From the NCBI GenBank assembly GCA_963720785.1, contig CAVRGQ010000005.1, positions 496,001 through 560,000 of the forward strand: a stretch of 64,000 nt of DNA, given 5' to 3'. Positions 9,045 to 17,469 of the stretch are shown one piece after another (the stretch's first letter is position 1; every line of letters begins with the position of its first letter). The notes below the pieces were generated by a model, which searched no databases, was not told the DNA's origin, and worked only from the letters and a program-made list of their open reading frames with translations. Both the position numbers and the translations under genes were made by a program. The stretch comes from CAVRGQ01 sp963720785. GTDB taxonomy: Bacteria > Actinomycetota > Acidimicrobiia > IMCC26256 > DASPTH01.

Positions 9045-9950
9045 TTACTGGACCTGGTGCATGAAGGGCGGCACGCCGGTGTCGCGGTCGCCGAACAGCA
9101 GGTCCTTCGCGGCGCCGAGCTCCTCGAGCGTCCAGATGCCGTCCTGCGGCACCTCGCTCACCGGACGCCAGCCCTGGATCACCTGGGCCACACCCACGCC
9201 GAACTTCACGACCTGACCGGTGATGCCCTCGGCCAGCGGCGACGCCAGCCACACCGCGCCGGTGGCGGGGTTCTCGGGCGACAGCCGCGGGTCGTTCTGC
9301 AGGTCCTCGCCCATGCCGACGGTGCCGAGCAGGCGGGTGGCGGCGACGGGAGCGAGCGAGTTCACGCGCACGCCGATGCGGTCGAGCTCACGGGCGAGCG
9401 TGATCGTCATGCTGGCGATGCCGCCCTTGGCCGCGGCGTAGTTGGCCTGGCCGGCATTGCCGTAGAGGCCCGACTCCGACGACGTGGTGACGACGGCGGC
9501 GTTGGCCGGCTCACCCGTCTCCTTCGCCTTGGCGCGCCAGTAGGCGGACGCGAAGCGGATGGGCGCGAAGTGACCCTTGAGGTGCACGCGGATGACCGAG
9601 TCGAACTCCTCCTCGGTCATGTTGAAGCTCATCTTGTCGCGCAGGATGCCGGCGTTGCAGATGAGCACGTCGAGACCACCGAAGGTGTCGACGGCCTGCT
9701 GCACCATCGCCTCGGCGCCGGTCCAGCTCGCGGAGTCGTCGTAGTTGGCGACGGCCTCGCCGCCGGCGGCCTTGATCTCGTCGACGACCTGCTGCGCGGG
9801 CGTCTGGTCGGCGCCCTCACCGGCGCCGGAGCCACCGAGGTCGTTGACCACGACCTTGGCGCCCTCCTTGGCGAGGAGCAGCGCCTCGCAGCGGCCGATG
9901 CCGCGGCCCGAACCCGTGACGATCGCCACCTTGCCGTCGAAGACTCCCAT
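9045..9950 (-). CDS. SDR family oxidoreductase, long form (301 residues)
   Basis: NAD(P)-dependent dehydrogenase with TGSGRGIG in the cofactor loop (about residues 12-19), an acidic NDLGG after the second strand, NAG in the LICNAGIL segment, Ser in TTSSESGLYG and YAAAK. The insert after strand 2 (GAGEGADQTPAQQ) and the C-terminal tail ending GVPPFMHQVQ are typical of actinomycete SDRs resembling the dehydrogenase part of multifunctional beta-oxidation enzymes. ATG 9950 follows a GAGGAG ribosome site. It is divergent from tesB, suggesting fatty acyl or sterol side-chain metabolism by context only. Confidence 0.85.
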   Translation of the reverse strand: MGVFDGKVAIVTGSGRGIGRCEALLLAKEGAKVVVNDLGGSGAGEGADQTPAQQVVDEIKAAGGEAVANYDDSASWTGAEAMVQQAVDTFGGLDVLICNAGILRDKMSFNMTEEEFDSVIRVHLKGHFAPIRFASAYWRAKAKETGEPANAAVVTTSSESGLYGNAGQANYAAAKGGIASMTITLARELDRIGVRVNSLAPVAATRLLGTVGMGEDLQNDPRLSPENPATGAVWLASPLAEGITGQVVKFGVGVAQVIQGWRPVSEVPQDGIWTLEELGAAKDLLFGDRDTGVPPFMHQVQ

Positions 9951-10080
9951 GACCTGCTCCTCTCGGGTCCGGCTCCGTGGTCGTCCGGACACGGCCGCAG
10001 ACGTTAGTTCGCACCGCTTGGACACCGTCCAGCGTGCCCCGGACTTGCCTCTGCCGCGTCACATGACCTAGGAGCAGGGG

Positions 10081-10959
10081 ATGCAGGACGAGGAGATGCT
10101 CCCGCGGGCAGCCAACCTGGTGGAGCTGCTCGACCTCGAGGAGCTCGACACCGACCTCTACCGGGCCCGCAACCCGGAGCAGGCGTTCACGCCCCACCTC
10201 TACGGCGGCCAGGTCGCGGCCCAGGCCCTGCGGGCCGCCGCCAACACCGTCGAGGGCGACCGCCCGCCCCACTCGGTGCACTGCTACTTCCTCCGACGCG
10301 GTGAGGCCGACATCCCCACGATCATGCGGGTCGAGCGCAACCGTGACGGGAGGGCCTTCTCCGCCCGCACCGTCGTCGCCCAGCAGCACGGCAAGGCGAT
10401 CTTCACCGCGTCGGCCTCGTTCCACGTGCACGAGGACAGCCCCGACTGGGACGGCTGCCCCCTCGCCGCCGACGCCGGCACCCCCGGCGCGGCCGGGAAG
10501 CTCGACCGCCCGCAGCGCCTCGCGGCGAGCACGGTGATCTTCGACACCCGGGGCATGTACCCGCCCGGTCCCGACGAGCAGGGCTACATGCGGCCGTCAC
10601 GGCGCTTCTGGGCGCGCAGCCCCGACCCCCTCCCCGACGACCCGGTCGTGCACGCGTGCGGGCTCGTGTACCTCTCCGACATGAGCACCGGGTTCTCCGA
10701 CACCCACATCGACGACCTGCCGCCGGGCGGCCCGAGCCTCGACCACGCCATGTGGTTCCACCGGATGATCCGCGTCGACGACTGGGTGTACGTGGACCAG
10801 GAGCCGGTGACCGCTTCGGGAGCGCGTGGGCTCTACCGCGGCTATCTGCACGATTCGTCCGGGGTGCTCGGTGCGACCTTCGTGCAGGAGACGCTGCTGC
10901 GCCCGCAGGGCGGCTTCCGCCACCGCCGCGCCGCCCCGGACCCGTCGCCCGACGTCTGA
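10081..10959 (+). CDS. tesB: Acyl-CoA thioesterase II
   Basis: Hydrolyses acyl-CoA to free acid and CoA in the cytosol. The 292-residue length and double-hotdog pattern match the TesB family: N-terminal LYGGQVAAQALRAAANTV with PHSVHCYFLRRG, and C-terminal SLDHAMWFHR, YRGYLHDSSGVLGATFVQETLLR. The catalytic Asp of SLDHAMWFH and the Thr/Gln of the FVQE segment are present. An AGGAGCAGGGG stretch just before ATG 10081 acts as ribosome site. It faces away from the SDR gene at 9950, leaving 130 bp for divergent promoters. Confidence 0.9.
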   Translation: MQDEEMLPRAANLVELLDLEELDTDLYRARNPEQAFTPHLYGGQVAAQALRAAANTVEGDRPPHSVHCYFLRRGEADIPTIMRVERNRDGRAFSARTVVAQQHGKAIFTASASFHVHEDSPDWDGCPLAADAGTPGAAGKLDRPQRLAASTVIFDTRGMYPPGPDEQGYMRPSRRFWARSPDPLPDDPVVHACGLVYLSDMSTGFSDTHIDDLPPGGPSLDHAMWFHRMIRVDDWVYVDQEPVTASGARGLYRGYLHDSSGVLGATFVQETLLRPQGGFRHRRAAPDPSPDV

Positions 10960-10979
10960 GGCACCGCTACCCTCACGGG

Positions 10980-11528
10980 ATGCCCCGCACGACGTCCCGA
11001 GCGACGTCCCGCACACTGCGCGCGCTGCTCGCCGTCGTCATCGGTGCCATCGCGCTGAGCGCATGCCTGCCCGCGACGCCCGAGGAGAACGGGCGGCTCG
11101 CCGACACGTCGCTCACCACGATCTCGCCGTCGTGTCGCGTCGTGAACGCGATCGCGCCGAACCTGCAGCAGATGGTCGCCGACGCGAACGCCGCGGGTTA
11201 CAAGCTGCAACCCGAGACGAAGTCGTTCTCGTTGGTGGAACCGCCGACGCTGGAGTCGTGCTACCGCAGCTACGACGGCCAGGTGTGGTGGCGCAACTAC
11301 TACTGCTTCTTCGGCAACTGCGGCATGGCCGCGGTGCCGGGCACGAGCGTGCACGGCTGGGGCCGCGCCGTCGACTTCGAGTGCGACGGCAAGGCGATGC
11401 TCTACGACCCGCCGTCGCCTTGCTACGCGTGGCTCTGGTTCCACGCGCACAACTACGGATTCGTGCACCCCGCATGGGCCGAACCGGGCCAACCCAGTGC
11501 CGAGGCGTGGCACTGGGAAGCCGCCTGA
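10980..11528 (+). CDS. VanY-like D-alanyl-D-alanine carboxypeptidase lipoprotein
   Basis: A 182-residue exported lipoprotein likely trimming cell-wall peptides. The lipobox LSAC places the modified Cys at residue 29. The zinc site of peptidase family M15B is visible as SVHGWGRAVDFE (His125, Asp132) and AWHWE (His178). Six or more Cys residues suggest disulfides outside the cell. It begins 20 bp after tesB, so it may share its transcript although the roles differ. The last 25 bases are duplicated downstream (see repeat at 11504-11602). Confidence 0.82.
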   Translation: MPRTTSRATSRTLRALLAVVIGAIALSACLPATPEENGRLADTSLTTISPSCRVVNAIAPNLQQMVADANAAGYKLQPETKSFSLVEPPTLESCYRSYDGQVWWRNYYCFFGNCGMAAVPGTSVHGWGRAVDFECDGKAMLYDPPSPCYAWLWFHAHNYGFVHPAWAEPGQPSAEAWHWEAA

Positions 11529-11602
11529 TCTCCACCACCCGGACTCACACGCGACAGTGCCACGCCCCATCGAGGCAGGCGTGGCACTGGGAAGCCGCCT
11601 GA
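11504..11602. repeat. 25-bp direct repeat of the vanY-like gene's 3' end
   Basis: The final 25 bases of the gene including its stop codon (11504-11528) reappear exactly at 11578-11602, 74 bp downstream. The copy includes codons for WHWEAA, the zinc-ligand end of the protein. This looks like a local duplication of the gene end, perhaps a slipped-strand or recombination event; an inverted copy of its first half at 11555-11566 suggests it also contributes to a hairpin. Confidence 0.8.
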
Positions 11603-11631
11603 GGCGCGCGTCGCGGACACGCCTCAGGCGG
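11555..11631. terminator. Two adjacent strong hairpins between convergent genes
   Basis: Hairpin A pairs CAGTGCCACGCC (11555-11566) with GGCGTGGCACTG (11578-11589), loop 11 bases. Hairpin B pairs CCGCCTGAGGCG (11595-11606) with CGCCTCAGGCGG (11620-11631), loop 13 bases, and extends further with one bulge. They lie between the vanY-like gene (plus) and the SnoaL-like gene (minus, stop at 11637), and probably end transcription in both directions. Confidence 0.65.
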
Positions 11632-11636
11632 ACTTC

Positions 11637-12032
11637 CTACGCGTCAGGCGTCATCGTCCGCGACACGAAGCGCCACTCGCCGTCCTCACGACGCAGCTCG
11701 TCGCGGTAGATCCCCGAGATGATGAGCTTCGACTCGGCCGCGCCACCCGCGGTGACCCACGCCTGCAGGTACACGCGCGAGGTCGCGGTGTCGCCGCTCC
11801 CGTCGATCGACAGGTTGCTGATGAGGTGACGGATGCCCGGCACCATCGACGGCAAGGCGCCCGCGAACTCCTTCAGCGCGGCGCGGCCCTCGGTGACACC
11901 GTGGCCGGCGTCGAGGGTGCCGTCCTCCACGAAGGTGCCGGCGAAACCGTCGCCGTCGCCCGCGTCGATCGAGTGGTTGTAGTCGGCGAGCAGCTTCTGG
12001 ATGGCGAGTACGTCATCGACGGGCAGCGACAT
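11637..12032 (-). CDS. SnoaL-like (NTF2-fold) protein
   Basis: A 131-residue cone-shaped alpha+beta protein of the SnoaL/ketosteroid-isomerase-like superfamily. It shows the family pattern: helix VDDVLAIQKLLADYNHSIDAGD, strand GTFVEDGTLDAG, the GRAALKEFA helix, then RHLISNLSIDG and WRFVSRTMTPDA. The His/Asp pair that acts in true isomerases cannot be assigned, so catalytic or ligand-binding role is open. ATG 12032 matches the MSLPVDD opening. Divergent from the SRPBCC gene at 12130. Confidence 0.75.
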   Translation of the reverse strand: MSLPVDDVLAIQKLLADYNHSIDAGDGDGFAGTFVEDGTLDAGHGVTEGRAALKEFAGALPSMVPGIRHLISNLSIDGSGDTATSRVYLQAWVTAGGAAESKLIISGIYRDELRREDGEWRFVSRTMTPDA

Positions 12033-12129
12033 GGTGGGTCCTCTCGGTGGGGTGGTGACAGGGCCGGGACAGGGCCGGGTGCGGCGGTGTCCGGGCGCGG
12101 ATTCTGGCACCGCAGCTAGCCTGCCCGCC

Positions 12130-12591
12130 ATGACCTCCACGCATGACGTCGAGACCGTCGAACGGGTGATCCCCGCTCCGCCGGAGAAGATCTTCGAGCT
12201 GCTCGTGAACCCGAGCCGCCACAACGAGTTCGACGGCTCCGGCACGGTGAAGGAGGCCAAGGACGCCCCCACCCGCCTCGCCCTCGGCGACCGCTTCGGC
12301 ATGTCGATGAAGCTCGGCGTGCCGTATTCGATGGTGAGCGAGGTCATCGAGCTCGAGGAGAACCGCCGCATCGCGTGGCAGACGTGGCCGCCGAACGACT
12401 TCGCCGCGAAGCTGGCGGGCGGGCGGATCTGGCGCTACGAGCTCGAGCCGGTCGACGGCGGCACGCTCGTGCGCGAGAGCTGGGACATCTCGCAGGAACG
12501 GGTGAAGTTCGTGGTGCGCCCCGCGCGCGGCAAGACGAAGAAGGCCATGGAGGCCACGCTCGAGCGCATCGAGCAGGTCGTCAGCGCCTGA
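12130..12591 (+). CDS. SRPBCC-family (START/Bet v 1-like) protein
   Basis: A 153-residue protein with the hydrophobic-pocket fold of polyketide cyclases and START-like proteins. The signature VERVIPAPPEKIFELLVNPSRH opens it, FRGMS-like core strands follow, and RIAWQTWPP with GGTLVRESWDIS lies in the middle, ending in an amphipathic C-terminal helix (KAMEATLERIEQ). It likely binds a hydrophobic ligand; no catalytic residues can be named. Confidence 0.78.
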   Translation: MTSTHDVETVERVIPAPPEKIFELLVNPSRHNEFDGSGTVKEAKDAPTRLALGDRFGMSMKLGVPYSMVSEVIELEENRRIAWQTWPPNDFAAKLAGGRIWRYELEPVDGGTLVRESWDISQERVKFVVRPARGKTKKAMEATLERIEQVVSA

Positions 12592-12624
12592 CGCGCAGAG
12601 GCGCCGACGAGGCGAGCCGTCGGG

Positions 12625-14169
12625 TCACGGCCCGAGCACCACGTCGCGGCTCGGTTCGATCGGCTCGATGGCCTCGAGCGATTCGAGCATCTCCATCGTT
12701 CGCCCCGCCTCGTCGGTGGGATACACCGGCGTGGCGATGTGCGGGATGAGGAACGAGAACGCCATCCCGAGCAACGACGCGCCCACGGTGAACCACAACG
12801 CGATGGCCGTGGCGTCCGACACCGACTGCAGGCCGGCGCCGTCACCCTGCGTCGCGAGGATCGTGCCCACGATCGCGATACCGAGCGCGGCGCCCACCTG
12901 GCGCACCGTGTTGTTCGCACCGCTCGCGACGCCCGACTTCTCGTCGTCGATGTCGGAGAGGATCACGTTGGTGAGCTGCGAGCTCGCGATCCCGATGCCG
13001 AGACCGAAGAGCACGATCGCCGCGCACATCGTCGCGAACGCCATCGTCGGTGACACGAACGTCGCGCAGACGACCAGTCCGACGAACTGCAGCACGAGCC
13101 CCCAGCGCACGGTCGCGACGATCCCGATGCGGTGCGTCATCGCCGCGCCGAGCCGCGAGCCCACGATGATCCCCGGGCCCATCGGCAACAGCCACAGACC
13201 CGCGTCGAGCGCGCTGAGGCCGCGACCGTCCTGCAGGTAGAAGGCGAGCACGAACATCTGGCCCACCTGCCCCATCGCGAGCGTGGCGGTGGTGAGCAGG
13301 CCGTAGCGGTAGCCGCGGTGGCGCAGCTCGCCGAATTCGAACAGCGGGTCGCGCCCCGCGAGCTCCTTGCGACGCTCGACGATCACGAACGTCACGAGGA
13401 ACACCCCCGACAACGCGAACGCGATCGGCACCACCGAGAGCCCGCCGAAGCCCAGATCCTCGAGCCGCTTCCACCAGCCGAAGCGGTGCCCCTCGCTGAT
13501 CGCGAACACGAGCAGGAACAGGCCTGACGACACGAGGGCCGACCCGGCGAAGTCGAGGCGCGGTCGCCGCGCGGCGCGGGCGTCGCGGTCGAGGAACAAC
13601 AGCACACCGAGCGCGCTCACCGGCGCGACCACGAGGTTGATGCCGAACGCCCAGCGCCACGACAGGTCGGTGGTCAGCCAGCCGCCGAGCGCGGGCCCGA
13701 TCGCCACGCCGAAGCCGATCACCGCGCCCCACACCGCGAAGGCAGTTGCGCGTTCGCGACCCTGGAAGGTGATCGAGATCACCGCGAGCGTGGCCGGGAG
13801 CATGAGCGACGCGCCGATGCCCTCGATGATCGCCTCGCCCACGAAGAGGCTCGGCACCGACCACGACACCGTCGCGAGCAACGAACCGGCTGCGAACAAC
13901 GCCGCCCCACCCACGAAGGTTGCTCGGTGGCCGAAGAGATCACCCAGACGACCGCCGATCACGAGCAGCGACGCGACCACGAGCGAGTAGCCCGCCAGTA
14001 CCCACTGCACGCTCGGGAGCGACGAGTCGAAGTCGCGCATGATCGTGGGGATCGCGACCGTGAGCACGCTGCTGTCGATGGTCACGATCAGCGCCGACAG
14101 CGCGACGGCGACGAGCACGAACCAACGGCTGCGGTTCGCGGGGGTCTCGTCCACGATCGGCTCGATCAC
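12625..14169 (-). CDS. MFS efflux transporter, DHA2 type (second of tandem pair)
   Basis: A 514-residue 14-TM antiporter related to the gene just upstream at 14166-15890: both have SRWFVLVAVALSALIVTID-like openings, GGRLGDLFGHRATF loops, LFVGEAIIEGIGASLMLP and the tail MEMLESLEAIEPIEPSRDVVLG. ATG 14169 overlaps the stop of the upstream copy by four bases (ATGA), so the two are translated together. Two membrane pumps with near-identical tails could form a mixed complex or be redundant duplicates. Probably controlled by the TetR gene at 15919. Confidence 0.88.
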   Translation of the reverse strand: MIEPIVDETPANRSRWFVLVAVALSALIVTIDSSVLTVAIPTIMRDFDSSLPSVQWVLAGYSLVVASLLVIGGRLGDLFGHRATFVGGAALFAAGSLLATVSWSVPSLFVGEAIIEGIGASLMLPATLAVISITFQGRERATAFAVWGAVIGFGVAIGPALGGWLTTDLSWRWAFGINLVVAPVSALGVLLFLDRDARAARRPRLDFAGSALVSSGLFLLVFAISEGHRFGWWKRLEDLGFGGLSVVPIAFALSGVFLVTFVIVERRKELAGRDPLFEFGELRHRGYRYGLLTTATLAMGQVGQMFVLAFYLQDGRGLSALDAGLWLLPMGPGIIVGSRLGAAMTHRIGIVATVRWGLVLQFVGLVVCATFVSPTMAFATMCAAIVLFGLGIGIASSQLTNVILSDIDDEKSGVASGANNTVRQVGAALGIAIVGTILATQGDGAGLQSVSDATAIALWFTVGASLLGMAFSFLIPHIATPVYPTDEAGRTMEMLESLEAIEPIEPSRDVVLGP

Positions 14170-15890
14170 CGGGCACTTCCGGGTTCGCGGCCGAGCACGA
14201 CGTCACGGGTCGGCTCCATCGGCTCCATGCCTTCCAGCGACTCGAGCAGCTCGATGGTGCGCCCCTCGTCGTCGCGGGGCCGGGCGACCGGTGCGATCAC
14301 CGGGACGAGGAACGAGAGCCCCAGCCCGAACGTGAGCGCGACGGTCGCGAACACCAGCGCGACGCGCGCGGCCTCGGCGACACCGTCGACGAACGCAGCC
14401 TCGAGCACGGCTGCCTCGCGTGCAGTGGTGTCCGCCGCGGGCGTGTAGTTCGTGCCCGCAGCGTTCACCTGCGCGACCGCTTGGACTTGCACCGGGACCG
14501 GGAGGCGCGCAGTGCGGATCGCGTCGCTCGTGTGATGGATCGTCTGCACGGTGAGGATCGTGCCGACGATCGCGATGCCGAGCGCGCCGCCCACCTGGCG
14601 CACGGTCGTGTTGCTGCCCCCGGCCACGCCCTGCTTGTCCTCGTCGACGTCGGACAGCACCACGTTGGTGAGCTGCGAGCTCGCCATCCCGAGGCCGATC
14701 CCGAACGCCGACATCCCGACGCAGAGCGCGAGGAACGCGACGCCGGGACCGATCACCGCGGTCAGCTCCACGAACGCACACACCTGCACCGCGAGGCCGA
14801 TGCGCACCGTGTGGGTGGGCCCGATGCGGTGCGCGAACACGGTGCCGATGCGTGCGCCGACGGCGATGCCGATGCCAATGGGCAGCAGCCAGAGCCCGGT
14901 CTCCTCTGCAGAGAGGTGGTTCGACGCCTGGAGGAACACGACGAGGAGCAACATCATCACGAGCTGACCCATCGACAGCAGCGTGTTCGTGAGCAGCCCG
15001 TAGCGGAAGCCGCGGTGGCGCAGCTGCCCGAACTCGAAGAGCGGGTCGCGCCCGCCCCGCTCCTTGCGCCGCTCCACCACGACGAACGCGGCGAGGAACC
15101 CCACCGCGAGCAGGAACGCAACCGGCACCGGGGACAGCGGCGCGTCGGCGGACCAGACCGTCCGACCGTCGACCGACACCGCCTCGAGCGGCCTCCACCA
15201 GCCGTAGCGCCCGCCCTCGCTGATGCCGAGCACGAACAGGAACATGCCCGACGCGATCAGTGCGGCGCCGGTGAAGTCGAGGCGCGGGCGTTGCGCAGCA
15301 CGGGGCGTCGCCCGCAGGAACAGCAGCACACCGAGTGCGGAGACCGGCGCGACGACCACGTTGATCGCGAACGCCCAGCGCCAGGTGAGCTCCGAGGTGA
15401 AGAATCCGCCGAGCACCGGGCCGAGCGCGGCGCCGACGCCCACGACCGTGGCCCACAGCCCGAACGCGGTGGCCCGCTCGTGGCCCTGGAAGGTGGTGGA
15501 GATCACCGCGAGGGTGGCCGGGAGCATGAGCGACGCCCCGAGACCCTCGATCAACGCCTCCCCCACGAACAGGCTCGGCACCGACCACGACACGGTCGCG
15601 AGCAACGAGCCCACCGCGAAGAGCGCGGCCCCGATCGCGAACGTCCGCCGGTGGCCGTAGATGTCGCCGAGACGGCCACCGATGATGAGGAAGGTGGCGA
15701 ACACCAGGGAATAGCCGGTGATCACCCACTGCACGCTGGGCAGCGTCGCGTCGAAGTCCCTCATCACCGTGGGGATCGCGACGGTGAGCACGCCGTTGTC
15801 GATGGTGACGATCAGCGCGGCCATGGCGACCGCGGCCAGCACCAGCCAGCGCCGGGGATCGGCGCTCGGGATCGGGCTGGTCTGGCTCAT
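14166..15890 (-). CDS. MFS efflux transporter, DHA2 type (first of tandem pair)
   Basis: A 574-residue paralog of the adjacent pump, with an extra loop near residues 440-490 rich in Ala and Val between helices 13 and 14. Core motifs are GGRLGDIYGHRRTF, LFVGEALIEGLGASLMLP, the motif-C stretch GVGAALGPVLGGFFTS, and FLQASNHLSAEETGLWLLP. The C-terminal tail LLESLEGMEPMEPTRDVVLG matches its neighbour's. It starts 12 bp from a perfect palindrome shared with the divergent TetR gene. Confidence 0.9.
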   Translation of the reverse strand: MSQTSPIPSADPRRWLVLAAVAMAALIVTIDNGVLTVAIPTVMRDFDATLPSVQWVITGYSLVFATFLIIGGRLGDIYGHRRTFAIGAALFAVGSLLATVSWSVPSLFVGEALIEGLGASLMLPATLAVISTTFQGHERATAFGLWATVVGVGAALGPVLGGFFTSELTWRWAFAINVVVAPVSALGVLLFLRATPRAAQRPRLDFTGAALIASGMFLFVLGISEGGRYGWWRPLEAVSVDGRTVWSADAPLSPVPVAFLLAVGFLAAFVVVERRKERGGRDPLFEFGQLRHRGFRYGLLTNTLLSMGQLVMMLLLVVFLQASNHLSAEETGLWLLPIGIGIAVGARIGTVFAHRIGPTHTVRIGLAVQVCAFVELTAVIGPGVAFLALCVGMSAFGIGLGMASSQLTNVVLSDVDEDKQGVAGGSNTTVRQVGGALGIAIVGTILTVQTIHHTSDAIRTARLPVPVQVQAVAQVNAAGTNYTPAADTTAREAAVLEAAFVDGVAEAARVALVFATVALTFGLGLSFLVPVIAPVARPRDDEGRTIELLESLEGMEPMEPTRDVVLGREPGSAR

Positions 15891-15902
15891 GCGCCGGCGG
15901 GA

Positions 15903-15926
15903 GTTATCATCCGGGCGGATGATAAC
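15903..15926. promoter_or_regulatory. Perfect TetR-type operator palindrome
   Basis: GTTATCATCC (15903-15912) and GGATGATAAC (15917-15926) form perfect 10-bp arms around a 4-bp GGGC centre. It lies between the divergent efflux gene (start 15890) and the TetR gene, and covers the repressor's own ATG at 15919-15921. Binding there would block both promoters and also initiation of the repressor, the classic TetR arrangement. Confidence 0.8.
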
Positions 15927-16528
15927 GAAGTCGGGAGGAACCCGGGAGCGGAACCCCGAGCGCAGCCGCGAACGGATCCTCGCCGCCGCGCTCGAGGAGT
16001 TCGCCGCCCACGGCTACGCCGGCGCGGGTGAGCGCGATCGCCGAGCGGGCCGGCCTCAACAAGCAGCTCATCTCGCACCACTTCGGCGGTAAGGAAGGCC
16101 TCTACCAGGCCGTCATGCGCGACCGCCGCTCCCGCCCGGGCGGCGAGCTCACCGGGCCGCCCGCCGAGCACCCCGACGCGCTCGCCGCGCTCTTCGACCG
16201 CGGCCGCAGCGACCCGCTCTTCGTGCGCATCCTGCTCTGGGAGGCGCTCGAGGCGCCCGACGTCGACGCCGCCACCGACGACGCGCGGCGCGTGCTGTAC
16301 CGCGAGCGGGTCGCGTGGATCCGCGTGGAGCAGGACGCCGGCCGGCTCCCCGAGGCGTTCGACCCGGAGATCCTCTACCTGATGCTCGTCGGCGCGAGCG
16401 TGTACCCGGTGTTGCTCCCCCGCGTGTGCGAGCTGGTCACCGGCGGCGCGCCGGCCGCCGACGACTTCGCCGCGCGCTACGCCGAACAGCTCCGCCTGCT
16501 CGCGCGCACGCTCGCCGGCGACGTCTGA
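15919..16528 (+). CDS. TetR/AcrR-family repressor, frame broken near 16025
   Basis: Likely repressor of the divergent tandem efflux pumps. The N-terminal part RERILAAALEEFAAHGYAGAG and the helix-turn-helix SAIAERAGLNKQLISHHFGGKEGLY lie in different frames, joined by a one-base change at about 16022-16027 within a G/C run. The C-terminal ligand domain continues intact to 16528. ATG 15919 is the only good start and lies inside the operator, so a leaderless message is possible. Both halves are well conserved, so a sequencing indel is the simplest explanation. Confidence 0.78.
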
Positions 16529-16560
16529 GCGCGCTTCCCTCGTCGCTCCGGCGTCGTCAC

Positions 16561-17412
16561 TCAGGCGTCGTCGCGCCCGCGTGCAGCATCGGCGGCCACT
16601 CGCTTCGCGCCCTGCCACTCGCGCACGATGCACGACTGCGACGCGGTGGCCAGCAGGGTGCCGTCCTCGGCCCAGAGGTGCACGGTGCCGTGCCCGAAGC
16701 CGTGGTGCACCGTGTCGACGTGCACGTCGATGAGCACCCACTCGGTGGGCACGAGCCGGCCGATGCGAATGGTGTTGTCGAGGCTGTTGCCGCCGACGTA
16801 CTCGCCCAGCGCCTGCCCCACGCCGAACGGCACGTAGTCGCCGAGGATGGCGAGCGTGGCCGCAGACATCCCGAGCTCGGCGGGGATCCGGGCCCACAGT
16901 GCCGCGTGCCCGTCGCCGCGCGTGCCGTCGTAGGAGAAGAAGTCACGGCCGCGGGCGAGGCGCATCTCGAGCCGCTGCGCGATGGAGTCCTCTCCGTCGA
17001 CCGGGGTGACCGGGCGCACGCGCGGCGGTGCGTCGCCCGGCATCGGGACGTCGGGCATCACCGCCCACTGGCCCGCGTGACGGTCGGGCCGCTCGCCGAG
17101 TGCGGCGTTCACCGTGAGGATCTCGCGGTCGGCCACGTGCGCGACGACGCGCGCCTGCGTGGTGTTGTGGCCCGCCGACGCGACGGTCACGTCGATGTCG
17201 ACGATCTCCGGCGGGTGCGCGAACGACAGGTACTGCGCGGTGGCCCAGATCGCGGGGCGGCCCGTGGTGCGCTCCATCGCGTCGATCGCGGCACCGAGCG
17301 CACACCCGCCGAACAGGAACAGCTCGTCGGTGCAGATGCCGGGAACGACCTCCAGGATCCACCGGTGCGGGTTGTGGGTCTCGCGCAGGCCGAGGAACTC
17401 GCGGGCGTCCAT
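16561..17412 (-). CDS. TesB-like acyl-CoA thioesterase family protein
   Basis: A 283-residue protein of the thioesterase superfamily with two hotdog halves. The first has LFLFGGCALGAAIDAMERTTGRPAIW and AQYLSFAHPPEIVDIDV; the second has NSLDNTIRIGR with VLIDVHVDTVHHGFGHGTVHLW, which places a possible catalytic Asp in the SLDN segment. It is a paralog type distinct from the TesB at 10081. Acyl substrate not predictable. Convergent with the TetR gene at 16528. Confidence 0.75.
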   Translation of the reverse strand: MDAREFLGLRETHNPHRWILEVVPGICTDELFLFGGCALGAAIDAMERTTGRPAIWATAQYLSFAHPPEIVDIDVTVASAGHNTTQARVVAHVADREILTVNAALGERPDRHAGQWAVMPDVPMPGDAPPRVRPVTPVDGEDSIAQRLEMRLARGRDFFSYDGTRGDGHAALWARIPAELGMSAATLAILGDYVPFGVGQALGEYVGGNSLDNTIRIGRLVPTEWVLIDVHVDTVHHGFGHGTVHLWAEDGTLLATASQSCIVREWQGAKRVAADAARGRDDA

Positions 17413-17469
17413 GCGGTGATGCTAGGAGCCCGCGCGCCGCGCTCCTCCCCGGCGGTTCGGGCCCGACGC

